Assembly: GCA_030706285.1 (NCBI GenBank)
Contig: JAUZOU010000008.1
Span: forward strand, 1 to 27,959
Direction: 5' to 3'
DNA: 27,959 nucleotides
Origin: Bacteroidota bacterium
GTDB lineage: Bacteria > Bacteroidota > Bacteroidia > Bacteroidales > UBA1402
Each line of letters begins with the position of its first letter. Position 1 is the stretch's first letter. Below the pieces are notes generated by a model. The model was given only the letters and a program-made list of their open reading frames with translations. It did no database searches and was not told where the DNA came from. The position numbers and the translations under genes are program-made. Below, one piece after another: positions 1 through 9,900 of this stretch.

Positions 1-1151
1 ATACGGAACCGATTTTGACAGTCAAACAGTCACAGAAGCAATATCCGGTTTATACGATGGAAGAGCTTGCTCCTGTCCTTATTGCTGATCTTGAACCATG
101 GAAAGATGAGGAATACCCTGAAATAGAAATGAATGGCTGCTTTTATCCGATTCGCTTTTTGCTTGGAGACCTGCATCTCTGGCTTGGCGAATATGAACAG
201 GCCGCTACAGAATACCATGATTTGATGTATGATAAAAAATACACGGTTTCTAGTTATTACCGTTCCTATCGTAAGGTGTTAAACAATGCGTTTACTCAAT
301 CGTTTGTGCATGACTGGAATTACAGCTTTTCGTTAGGCTCGAGCGAATGTATTACGTTTATCCCTGCTTCAAACCAATACGAAAGACATTTTACGCTGGA
401 TAGTCTTGTCCTTGATTATAAGATTGCCGCGTCGCAGCTGGCTGTCGATAATTGGAATGCTCAAGTCTATTATTACTCATCAACGCTGGATACGCTTGGC
501 GATCTGAGGATAGACGGTTCTGTTCTTGCCCTGAAGAAAGGGTATTCTTTTTCTGATACTTACGGCAATAATATTACTAACAACAGTTCGACGGACAGAA
601 ATTATCTGTATAAGTTTATAGAGATGAACAATCCGTCGGTTGATACTAGACAAGTCATGACTTACCGGATTGCCTTATTGTATTTGAGGTATGCCGAAGC
701 GGTTAACCGGTTAGGGAAGCCCAATCTAGCAATGGCTGCCATCAAAAATGGCCTGAACAGGATTAATCTTTCGTCAGCGAAGATTGTACCTGCGTCTGAA
801 AAAGGCGCCACATTACCGGCCTATATGAATTTCAATGATATCCGTTTTGATGGGAATATTGGTGTTCGTGCCCGTGGATGCGGTAATGTGGGTTCTGATA
901 CCACTAAATATATCATTCCTAAATGCAAGGATTTGCCGGATTCAATTGTTGCCGTCGAAGATATGATCATCAATGAGACGGCTCTGGAAACTGCTTTTGA
1001 AGGCAACCGTTTTCAGGATTTGATGCGTATTGCTATCCGGAGAAACGACAACTCGTTCCTGGCTGATAAAGTGGCAGCGAAACATAAAACAAATGCAACG
1101 GCCATCAAGAGTAAATTGATGACTCGCAGCAACTGGTATCTGCCAAATTGA
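1..1151 (+). CDS. SusD/RagB-family outer-membrane glycan-binding lipoprotein, C-terminal part (5' end outside window)
   Basis: The reading frame is open from the first complete codon (base 3) to the TGA at 1149-1151, so the gene starts upstream of the window; the N-terminus, including the expected signal peptide and lipid-anchored Cys, is not visible. The last third is characteristic of SusD/RagB proteins: a helical TPR-like segment with RYAEAVNRLGKPNLA, then the near-terminal block ETAFEGNRFQDLMRIA, equivalent to the family's E-x-A-F-E-G-x-R-x-x-D-L-x-R signature, and a short NWYLPN ending. SusD proteins sit on the cell surface over a SusC TonB-dependent transporter and hand it oligosaccharides; the partner susC is presumably just upstream. 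The next gene begins 26 bases after the stop on the same strand, so the two are probably co-transcribed. The family call is firm; the glycan bound cannot be read from sequence. Confidence 0.9.
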   Translation, partial: TEPILTVKQSQKQYPVYTMEELAPVLIADLEPWKDEEYPEIEMNGCFYPIRFLLGDLHLWLGEYEQAATEYHDLMYDKKYTVSSYYRSYRKVLNNAFTQSFVHDWNYSFSLGSSECITFIPASNQYERHFTLDSLVLDYKIAASQLAVDNWNAQVYYYSSTLDTLGDLRIDGSVLALKKGYSFSDTYGNNITNNSSTDRNYLYKFIEMNNPSVDTRQVMTYRIALLYLRYAEAVNRLGKPNLAMAAIKNGLNRINLSSAKIVPASEKGATLPAYMNFNDIRFDGNIGVRARGCGNVGSDTTKYIIPKCKDLPDSIVAVEDMIINETALETAFEGNRFQDLMRIAIRRNDNSFLADKVAAKHKTNATAIKSKLMTRSNWYLPN

Positions 1152-1177
1152 TTTTATTAAAATACAACAATTCATTA

Positions 1178-4100
1178 ATGAATAAACGCTTATTATATGC
1201 TGGCTTGGTGACTCTTGCCAGCATATTTGTTTCTTTTAGTCTGAGAGCATCGACCGATTCATCGCTGAAACTTCACTATACGTTCCAATCGCTGAAAAAT
1301 GGTCAGGTAGAGGATGTCACCGGCAATGGCTATAATGGGACATTGTGTAATGCTGCCGTTTTAAGCAAATTAGACAGCATAGGGGTGTTGAAACTGGGTT
1401 CGGACAACGGATATCTGGACATGGGAACGGCTGTCGGCCGGTTGGTTGACAGCTTGACTGATTTTGCCGTTTCGACGTACCTGTTTATTGATGAAGCAGC
1501 TGACATCAGTGGCAACGGCAATTTCCTCTGGAGTTTTTCCGATAATGCCAATTGTGGTCAATATGCTGGCAAATACGTAGCTTACCGGGTCAATGCTCAG
1601 CGATACGCGTTGTCGACCGGCGGATGGGCAAATGAAAAGGTCGGCATTTCCTATGGTTCGGCTGCTCAGAAAGGCAGCTGGCAGCATGTTTGCTATACCC
1701 AAAATGGAACGACAGGCTATCTGTATGTCAATGGCAATTTGTTAAAATCCGGCACGGCCAGTCTGGCTCCTTCCAGTCTGAGTACCACCATTCTTTACAA
1801 TTGGATCGGCCGGTCACCATTCAGCAGCGATAATTATTTGAAAGAAGCGTCGTTGGCCGATTTCAGAATTTATAACCGGTATCTCTCCCCGGCTGAAGTC
1901 AGTGATCTGGCAGCCAACAGTACATCTTTGAGCTCAATGTATGCCAGAGAAGCATTGAAAGAAGTGGCGGCCTCGTTGAAACTAACGGATGCAGATACCG
2001 TACAGACCTCCATTACGTTGCCCACTATTTCGAACGATATGGTTACACTGGAATGGTTATCGTCCGATCCTGTGGCTTTATCAAATGACGGCGTCGTCAC
2101 TCGTCCGGCATATGGCAATTTGCCGGTCTCCGTTCAGCTGACAGCGATTTTAAAGACATCAACAGATAGCGTGCATAAGGTGTTTACTGTGGTTGTGCTG
2201 CCGTGGCAAAGCGATGAGGCTTCCGTGCAGATTGACATGAATAAGCTGTGTCTGTATGGTAATCTGTCAGCTTTGAGAGACAACCTCTATTTGCCCGTAA
2301 CCGGTCCGGAAGGTTCAACCATCACATGGAATTCTTCCAATCCCGCTTACTTAAGCAATCAAGGCGTTTTGGCCAAGTCACCAGCTAAAGGTGAAGGGCC
2401 CATGACTATTCAGTTAACAGCGACGGTCAGGAAGAGTACCTATTCGGCGACTCGTCTGTTTGACGTGACGTTGGCAGAAGAATTAGCCTGCTCCTCTTAT
2501 TTATTTGTCTATTTCACAGGTAACTCAGGCGACCAGGAAGCCATTCGGTTTGCTCTGAGTCCTGATGGCTACAACTATCGGGCACTGAACAATAACTTAC
2601 CCATTATCTCATCGGATACTATTGCTCAAATGAAGGCAGTCAGAGATCCGCACATCTATAGAGGGGTGGATAGCTGTTATTACATGGTCGTGACCGATAT
2701 GAAATCGGCCAACGGCTGGAGCAGCAATCATGCGATGGTACTCCTGAAATCATCCGATTTGATCAACTGGTCTCATTCTGTTGTCGACATTGCTGCCACG
2801 TATCCCGAATACAGTGATGTGAACCGGGTTTGGGCACCACAGACCATTTGGGATCCTTGCGTAGGCAAATATATGATCTATTGGTCTCAGCGGGCTGGTT
2901 CGGATCCGGATGTGATCCACTATGCGTATGCTAACAAGGATTTTACAACCTTGGAGACTGCGCCCAAAGTGCTGTTTAATCATCCGGACAATCAAGCTTG
3001 CATTGACGGTGACATTCTTTACAGAAATGGTTTATTTAATCTGTTTTTTAAAACAGAAGGGAATGGCAATGGCATCATGAAAGCGGTTTCGTCATCGCTG
3101 ACCGGCCCTTACGTTCTGAAGGAGGCAAAGTATTTGCAGCAAACGACCAGCCCGGTTGAAGGAGCGTGCATTTTCCCCTTGATTAAGTCGGATACTTGCA
3201 TTTTGATGTATGATGTCTATACCAGTGGAAAATATGAGTTTACCCGTACAACAGATCTGGAAAACTTCCGGATTCAAAATGGCGTTTCGATGAATTTTGC
3301 GCCCAGGCACGGGACTGTCATGGCCATCACGGCTGAAGAAGCAGCAGCCTTGGCTAAGAAATGGGGAAAGGCGACCGATCTGATTGTTATGTCAGTTGGC
3401 TCGAAACTGGCAAAGCGGCTCAATCTGGTCATCGACAACAATAACCGGACGGTCTTCGTTCCGGTAAAACAAGGCACTGATCTAACGGCTTTTGATCCGA
3501 TGATTCAGGCTATGCCAGGTGTTAGTGTCACACCAGCCGGGCCACAGAATTTTTCAACCGGTGGGGTGACTTATGTGTTGAGCCTTAATGGTATAAAAGT
3601 AACTTATTATGTGACAGCCAGTGTCAACAACAATCCGGTTCTGACCGATTTGTACGCGGATCCGGAAGTACTGTATTCCGAAAATACCGGTAAATTTTAT
3701 ATTTATCCGACGAGTGACGGCTATTCCGGCTGGAACGGAAAATATTTCAACTGTTTTTCATCGAGCGACTTGGTGAACTGGGCAAACGAAGGTACCATCA
3801 TAGACTTGACTTCCGGTCAGGTCAGCTGGGCCTCTACAAATGCCTGGGCACCCTGCATCGTTGAGAAAAAAATAAACGGACAATATACGTATTTTTTCTA
3901 TTTTACGGCTGCCCAGAAAATCGGTGTTGCTGTTTCCTCCAGTCCGACAGGCCCTTTTGTCGATTCGGGCAAGGCGCTCATTTCATCAAAACCTTCCGGA
4001 ATAACCGGCGGACAGGAAATTGACCCTGATGTCTTTACAGATCCTGTTTCGGGGAAAAGTTACCTGTACTGGGGCAATGGCTATATGGCTGGTGCTGAGC

Positions 4101-4816
4101 TGAACGATGACATGATTTCCATTAAAAGCGGAACCACCACCGTGTTGACACCGGACGCCACGTTCCGTGAAGGTACTTATGTGATTTACCGGAACGGACT
4201 CTATTATTTTATGTGGTCTGAAAATGATACTGGTAGTCCTGATTACAGGGTTCGATATGGTACTTCGACGTCACCTCTAGGCAAGATTACAGTGCCGGTC
4301 AACAATGTTGTCATAGCCAGGAACGATGCGTTGGCTATTTATGGTACAGGGCACAACTCCGTGGTTCAATTGCCCGGGAAAGATGAATGGTACCTTGTTT
4401 ATCATCGTCTGACCAGGCCGAATGGGATTAATTATGCTTCTCCTGGATATTACCGTGAGGTCTGTATCGATACGCTCAAATTTAATGCGGATGGTTCCAT
4501 TAAACCTGTGACTCCCACACTAAACGGCATTTCACCGGTATCAACCGGCACCACGCTTCCGATTCTGAAACGGATTAGAAAGTGGTTGACGCTATCTCCG
4601 AATCCGGTCAAAGATGAGCTCCGGATTTCGATGCCCGGACTGGCAGATGAAAAACTGACCGTAGAAATACAGGCTTTGTCTGGGAAAACCGTGCTAAAAA
4701 CCAATTTGCCCTCTCTCCAAACCAGTCTTGATTGCTCAGGACTGGTTTCTGGTTTATATATTATTAAAGCGACTCAGGGAGCTTGTACGATGTATGGAAA
4801 GTTTATCAAGTCGTGA
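1178..4816 (+). CDS. Exported multidomain glycosidase: LamG, two Ig-like domains, two GH43 domains, T9SS type A sorting domain
   Basis: Start chosen at ATG 1178 (MNKRLLYAGLV), which gives a clean signal peptide; an in-frame TTG at 1148 would add 10 unsupported residues. Product 1212 aa. Domains by approximate residue: LamG/concanavalin-like jellyroll 30-245; two repeated atrophied bacterial Ig-like domains 268-346 and 348-435 (each with SSDP or SSNP followed by L-S-N-x-G-V); a first GH43 five-bladed propeller about 441-780; a second about 820-1125; a C-terminal sorting domain about 1137-1212 starting LSPNPVKDELRI. GH43 enzymes are inverting arabinofuranosidases, xylosidases or arabinanases. 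Candidate base, pKa-modulating Asp and acid are D490, D559 and E661 in the first domain, and D828, D949 and E998 in the second, so both may be active. The tail predicts export through the type IX secretion system. The gene follows the SusD gene by 26 bases. Substrate is not determinable; arabinose or xylose side chains are likely. Confidence 0.88.
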   Translation: MNKRLLYAGLVTLASIFVSFSLRASTDSSLKLHYTFQSLKNGQVEDVTGNGYNGTLCNAAVLSKLDSIGVLKLGSDNGYLDMGTAVGRLVDSLTDFAVSTYLFIDEAADISGNGNFLWSFSDNANCGQYAGKYVAYRVNAQRYALSTGGWANEKVGISYGSAAQKGSWQHVCYTQNGTTGYLYVNGNLLKSGTASLAPSSLSTTILYNWIGRSPFSSDNYLKEASLADFRIYNRYLSPAEVSDLAANSTSLSSMYAREALKEVAASLKLTDADTVQTSITLPTISNDMVTLEWLSSDPVALSNDGVVTRPAYGNLPVSVQLTAILKTSTDSVHKVFTVVVLPWQSDEASVQIDMNKLCLYGNLSALRDNLYLPVTGPEGSTITWNSSNPAYLSNQGVLAKSPAKGEGPMTIQLTATVRKSTYSATRLFDVTLAEELACSSYLFVYFTGNSGDQEAIRFALSPDGYNYRALNNNLPIISSDTIAQMKAVRDPHIYRGVDSCYYMVVTDMKSANGWSSNHAMVLLKSSDLINWSHSVVDIAATYPEYSDVNRVWAPQTIWDPCVGKYMIYWSQRAGSDPDVIHYAYANKDFTTLETAPKVLFNHPDNQACIDGDILYRNGLFNLFFKTEGNGNGIMKAVSSSLTGPYVLKEAKYLQQTTSPVEGACIFPLIKSDTCILMYDVYTSGKYEFTRTTDLENFRIQNGVSMNFAPRHGTVMAITAEEAAALAKKWGKATDLIVMSVGSKLAKRLNLVIDNNNRTVFVPVKQGTDLTAFDPMIQAMPGVSVTPAGPQNFSTGGVTYVLSLNGIKVTYYVTASVNNNPVLTDLYADPEVLYSENTGKFYIYPTSDGYSGWNGKYFNCFSSSDLVNWANEGTIIDLTSGQVSWASTNAWAPCIVEKKINGQYTYFFYFTAAQKIGVAVSSSPTGPFVDSGKALISSKPSGITGGQEIDPDVFTDPVSGKSYLYWGNGYMAGAELNDDMISIKSGTTTVLTPDATFREGTYVIYRNGLYYFMWSENDTGSPDYRVRYGTSTSPLGKITVPVNNVVIARNDALAIYGTGHNSVVQLPGKDEWYLVYHRLTRPNGINYASPGYYREVCIDTLKFNADGSIKPVTPTLNGISPVSTGTTLPILKRIRKWLTLSPNPVKDELRISMPGLADEKLTVEIQALSGKTVLKTNLPSLQTSLDCSGLVSGLYIIKATQGACTMYGKFIKS

Positions 4817-4823
4817 CTGTCAA

Positions 4824-6680
4824 TCAGGCGATCGGTTTCAGTTGACAACCCTTTTTTCCGTAAGTCAGCCTGCAGGGGCGACATTGTTGGTGATCGATAG
4901 AAACTGAAGCGTCAGGATACAGGTGGACGGCAGGAATAACCGTGTGTGCCGTTCGATCACCAGACCACTCGAGCGAAAGTGAATCGGAGGGTGTCGCTTT
5001 TGACTCGATCACCAGGCTGTTTTTATGAGAATTAATGGCTGGCAGCTTGAAGGAAAATGTTTTCAGACCTGAAACCTTGCCGGTGTTTAATACCGTGGAA
5101 TCGTTGATGGATACGGTGGTGGGCGCTGTTGTGGTCAGATAAAGTGTATACGGTTCCGCGAACCTGGTTTCAAGCGTTCCGCTCCAGCGGACACTCTTCG
5201 TCCCGGCAGGCAATGGGTTTCCTGGTAAGACCTGACCGGCAGAACCATTGGACTGAGTGAAGATCCCATCGGTATAATAATCTGCATGTAAGCCAGTTCC
5301 GGTCAAGGTACGTGGATTATCCAGCAGGTAATCGATAACGGAAATTGTATGATTCCTGCTCAGATAAACGAATGACAGAACGCCATCTTTGATGGCATTG
5401 TGGTCAAATTGAGGTTCCGAACAAAAACGGTCCTTATCTACATTGGTCAGTAATTGCCAATCTTCATAGTTGTTTGCAGCAGTGGCAGTGTAAATTTCTG
5501 CACCATTGGCAATAACGATGGCATTGTCATTCGAATCGATGATCAACTGGACCCGGCAATAGGAATTGACATTGGCTCCGTTATTTTTAATCAGGTTGCA
5601 ATGCCAGGTCCCGTCCGCATCGCGATAGCGATGATGCAATACCGCTTTCGTGCGCGAGGTCGTCCAGTTGGAATCAGTGCCGTCTTCCATATAGGAATTG
5701 ACAATGTGGACTCTACCTTTACTGTCGGTGGCTTGCGTCTCCTGATTGATATACCCTTTGTTATAGGGAATGGTGGCAATCTTCAGGCTTGGAAGACCTT
5801 CTCTCATGCAGGTACCGGATACTCTTGAATCTGTTGGGTCAATCAATTCGGTGACAGCGACAATGGAATCGTGGGTATCCTTCCATGTTTTTCCGTTATC
5901 GTCACTATAACCATAGTACAGGTCATGGTTACTGCAGCCGCTGAAATCATCCCGCCAGCACCACGAAACATGCAGCCGTCCGTTGACATCATAATCCATC
6001 CGGTTGATATAGGCGCAGGCATTCGGATTGGCATTCATTCCCTGAACATAGCGGCCTATGAGTTTCCAGGTATGTGTCAGGCCATTGTATTCCCTCAGAT
6101 AGCTATCGCCATCACCGCTCAGTTTGTAACGGCACTCAAACAGTAAGTCCCCGTCCGGTTTGTTGATGAAGCGAGGATAGGTCACATTTGGAATGGTCAC
6201 GTCTGAAACCAACTGCGAGGTCATGGCTCCGAAATTGGAGATATCCCAGGCCAGATGTTCCGGGTCGTTAGCCAAGCCTGGCACAGAACGATTGTATTGT
6301 AGCGTATTGTTATGGTGATCATAAGCCAGATGGATGGTTCCGTCATTTTTGCAGATACCCATGGAAATAACATCGTGCGAGTCATCTCTAGTATTCCGGT
6401 GAGGAAATACGACTTCTTTCCATGTTCCAAGCGGCAATTTCCGCCGGGCAATGGTGACATTCCGGTTGGCATTGTAATAAACGGTATATTGATAGCCGTT
6501 ATAGGAAACCAGGGCATCTTGTTGAAAAGACTGGCCACTTAGCTGTTCCTGAGTGGACAAGACATAGGCGGTCGTGGTGGGATGGGTTTCATTGACGCGC
6601 AAGGCCTTGACTGTTGTTGGGGCTGCCGAGGCAGCGACAGAAAGGCTGGCGAAAATCAGTGTAATGGAAAATTGTTTCAT
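4824..6680 (-). CDS. Exported BNR_4-family beta-propeller protein with C-terminal PA14 domain; candidate polysaccharide lyase or glycan-binding protein
   Basis: Start chosen at the ATG ending at 6680 (MKQFSITLIFASLSVAASAA), which yields a standard signal peptide; the frame extends 34 codons further upstream but that stretch looks like leader DNA. Product 618 aa. Residues about 20-460 form a BNR_4-type propeller with GTIHLAYDHHNNTLQY (H117, D121, H122, H123), a preceding DSHD (H102), TYPRF (Y168) and FECRY (R184). This pattern resembles the propeller in PL24/PL25-type ulvan lyases, where His, Tyr and Arg residues do catalysis, but many BNR_4 proteins have no known activity. Residues about 463-590 match a PA14 domain (GLHADYYTDG then SVRWSG), often a carbohydrate-binding module. 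The gene converges on the GH43 gene with only 7 bases between stop codons and is divergent from the HTCS gene. The family assignment is good; lyase activity is inference. Confidence 0.72.
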   Translation of the reverse strand: MKQFSITLIFASLSVAASAAPTTVKALRVNETHPTTTAYVLSTQEQLSGQSFQQDALVSYNGYQYTVYYNANRNVTIARRKLPLGTWKEVVFPHRNTRDDSHDVISMGICKNDGTIHLAYDHHNNTLQYNRSVPGLANDPEHLAWDISNFGAMTSQLVSDVTIPNVTYPRFINKPDGDLLFECRYKLSGDGDSYLREYNGLTHTWKLIGRYVQGMNANPNACAYINRMDYDVNGRLHVSWCWRDDFSGCSNHDLYYGYSDDNGKTWKDTHDSIVAVTELIDPTDSRVSGTCMREGLPSLKIATIPYNKGYINQETQATDSKGRVHIVNSYMEDGTDSNWTTSRTKAVLHHRYRDADGTWHCNLIKNNGANVNSYCRVQLIIDSNDNAIVIANGAEIYTATAANNYEDWQLLTNVDKDRFCSEPQFDHNAIKDGVLSFVYLSRNHTISVIDYLLDNPRTLTGTGLHADYYTDGIFTQSNGSAGQVLPGNPLPAGTKSVRWSGTLETRFAEPYTLYLTTTAPTTVSINDSTVLNTGKVSGLKTFSFKLPAINSHKNSLVIESKATPSDSLSLEWSGDRTAHTVIPAVHLYPDASVSIDHQQCRPCRLTYGKKGCQLKPIA

Positions 6681-6823
6681 AAGTTTTGATCCTACGATTA
6701 ACAGGAGGCAAAGATGATAAAAATTACGATGATGATGAGCCGATTTTTCAGTCAATAACGTTCGTTTATTTTGTTTTATCATGTAGACTGGCTGATATTC
6801 TTACCGATATAAGTGTTTGATCG

Positions 6824-6855
6824 TTTGATTTTGCTGGGTTTTCTACTTAATTTTG
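6824..6855 (+). promoter_or_regulatory. Bacteroidetes-type promoter for the HTCS gene
   Basis: TTTG at 6824-6827, a 20-base spacer, then TAATTTTG at 6848-6855. This is a full match to the Bacteroidetes sigma-ABfr consensus TTTG-N19-21-TAnnTTTG. The predicted transcription start lies roughly 40 bases before the chosen ATG at 6903. It also sits inside the longer GTG-initiated reading frame (6813), which supports starting the protein at 6903. Confidence 0.65.
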
Positions 6856-6902
6856 TCTGGAATAAAACAGGAAATTTTCAGGAATTATTGAATCGGACTA
6901 TT

Positions 6903-9900
6903 ATGACGAAACATCTCCATCTACTGGCTGTCTTCATGTGTTTGTTGACGCTAAAGGCTTTCGCTGTAGAAAACAAACTTCAGGTTTCCTTTGAAAATTT
7001 CCCTTATATGAGCCAGTTGCCATCCAACTCCGTGCAACGGGTTTTTCAGGATAAAGAGGGTTATATCTGGTTCGGGACACTAGATGGCTTATGCCGGTAT
7101 GACGGCTATTCCGTGAAAAGTTTCCGTTCTGACATGAACAATCCGTCATTGCTCACAAACAACGACATTTTGTGTCTGACCGAAGACGATAACAATCAAT
7201 TGTGGATCGGAACCAAGCAAGGTGTCAACATTCTGGACAAGCATACTATGCGCATCCGTCCGTTTGACGAGGCAACGTTTCAGGGAGACCATATCAACAG
7301 TCTGGCTTCAGATGGAAAAGGGCATGTCTGGATCGGGACTCAGCGAGGACTGTTTCGGTACAACGTCCATAAAAATACCTTGCAGTCTTATGTCTACGAT
7401 CCCTATGATAAAAAAACCATCTCAGGAACCGGAATCAATTACATTTACCGGGACAATCATGGTGATGTCTGGGTTATGTCCTGGAATTCAGGCATTTGCA
7501 GATATTTGCCAAAAACAAACAACTTCAAACGGTATCCAAAAGTAGGGCCTCACAACAATCCCTTCCGCCTGTATCAGGATAAGCAGGATAATTACTGGAT
7601 TGGTACATGGGGTGACGGCTTTTACCAGTTTGATCCGAAGGCACCAGAAGATAAGATGTACACCTTTCATGCCGTCGGCAATATTCAGGGAAAACCAGCT
7701 GAAAGTACCATCTACAGTATTGTTCAGGATGATAAATATGGCTATTTATGGCTGATGTCTTTGTCAGGATTATATGCCATGAACTATCAGCCGGATGGCA
7801 CATTGACTTCGGTTGACATCTCGAAATATATGGCCGGATCCAGCCGGTTGTATAGTGAAATCATTAAAGACAGGAACAATAATCTCTGGATAGGTGCTTT
7901 TAGTGAAGGCGTCATTTTTATTAATTTCGAACGGCCACCTGTTCAGAATTACTATTTGGATATTATCAGGCAACGAATGGGCTTTTTACCCAGCATCAAA
8001 GCCTTATCGGAAGATCAGGATGGATTGGACTGGATCGGGCTGAACCGGTACGGACTCTGTCTGTACAACCGGCAAGCCAATTCGGCCAAATTCTATACGA
8101 CTGTACCGGGCTCAAAAGGAATAGGCAACTTGTTGACTGTCAATTATATAAGGCGAGTAAAAAGCCGGGATGAACAATGGGTGGCCTGTAACGAAAATTT
8201 GATTTACGTATTCAAAAAGAAAGGATCGGATATCGCGTTTTCTCATGCTGTGGATGTGAGTAAAGGCAATAAGATCAATTCCTATGGAGACAAAGTCATG
8301 TTTGAAGACAGGGCAGGTAATGTCTGGATAGGAATGGAAGGTGGCGTCGTCATGGTTACATCAAAAGGTATTGTTGTCCCTGTTGCTGAAATTCCTTCCG
8401 TAACTGATATTACGCAGGATTTGGACGGCAATATTTGGGTAAGCAGTGAACGTTCCGGTCTATGCATGCTGACGCTAACGAAACACGGCTACAAAATTAC
8501 GACGTATGACAAGTATGCCAAGGGTTTGAATACCAATAATGTGCAAAGTGTTTGTGCCCATCAGTCAGGAGAACTCTGGATTGGGACCAAGGAGGGCCGG
8601 GTTATCACGTTCAACAAAAAGAAACATCAATTCCAGGACGTCAGCAGTTTGTGTGCCATGACGGGTGAAGGAATTTTGAATATATTGTCAGATCGCTCCG
8701 GAAATACTTGGATATCAACGAATAAGAAGGTTACCTGCTTCAACCCCAGAACAGAATCGTCCACCAGTTTTAGCGTCTTTGATAATCTGGCGGTCAATTC
8801 ATTTATTGCCAGTGCTTGCACGGAAAGTTTGACAGGTGAAGTTTTATTCGGTGGGAACAGAGGCTTTTGTTCATTCCTGCCTGCCAATAAAAACAGGAAT
8901 GCCACTCATAGCCCGGCATGGGTGCATATTACCGATGTGAAAGTCCATAATCAATCCATTTTTGATCCGGGCAACGAAATTGATTACGATAACATCTCCA
9001 ACCGGTTGGTACTGGATCACACAGATAACAACATTGAAATTGAATTTTCAACGCTTAATTATGATTCTCCAAGCAAAATTCAGTATGCGTACAAACTGGT
9101 CGGTGTAGACGATGATTGGAATTATGTCACCAACAATCACAGGTTTGCCAATTACAACAATCTTGGGAAAGGCTCTTATAAATTGTTGTTAAAAGCCACG
9201 GATGAAAATGGCCTTTGGAGTGACGTGGTCACTACCATGGAAATTATCAAGAAACCGGCTTTTTATCAGACCTGGTGGGCAACGTTGTTTTATCTGCTCA
9301 TCATATTTTCTTTGTTGAAAGGTTTTTACCAATTCTCCATCAACCGCTTGCGTCTAAGAAATGAACTGAAGATTGCCCGTATTGAGAAAGAAAAATCAGA
9401 AGAACTGACGCAAACGAAACTACGGTATTTCACAAATATTTCTCATGAGCTGTTAACACCTCTTACCATTATTTCCTGTCTGATCGATGACCTGGAGCTG
9501 TCCTATAAAGGAAAATTCTGGCAACATGAAGTCATGAAAGTCAATGTAAACCGGTTGAAACGGTTGCTGCAACAGATACTTGACTTTAGAAAGGTCGAAA
9601 GCGGCAACATGCAGCTAAAGGTTTCGGAAAATGATATGGTTGGCTTTGTCAACCGGATTTGCCAGTATAACTTCAAACCACTGGCCAAGGACAAGCAAAT
9701 CCATTTTTCGATGGTTTCGTCAGAGACATCGATGATGGCCTGGTTTGATGCCGATAAACTGGATACTGCCCTGTTTAACCTACTGTCAAATGCCTTTAAA
9801 TATACGGCCTCAAAAGGTGCCATTCAGGTGAATTTGGACAGGATCGACAAAAACGGTCAACAATTTGCCCGGTTGACAGTAAAAGATACCGGAAGAGGTA

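Noticed and set aside
5454..6146. Open frames on the plus strand inside the BNR_4 gene (124 and 91 codons)
   Set aside because: They lie antisense to a clear coding region, rich in Ile and Val from the opposite-strand codon pattern, with no family resemblance.
6709..6716. CATCTTTG (minus strand) as a -7 element for the BNR_4 gene
   Set aside because: One mismatch in the critical TA and no -33 partner; kept out of the feature list.
6681..6812. Extended N-termini for the BNR_4 (to 6782) and HTCS (GTG 6813) genes
   Set aside because: Both extensions precede clear signal peptides, and the HTCS extension contains the promoter match at 6824-6855, so they are leader DNA.
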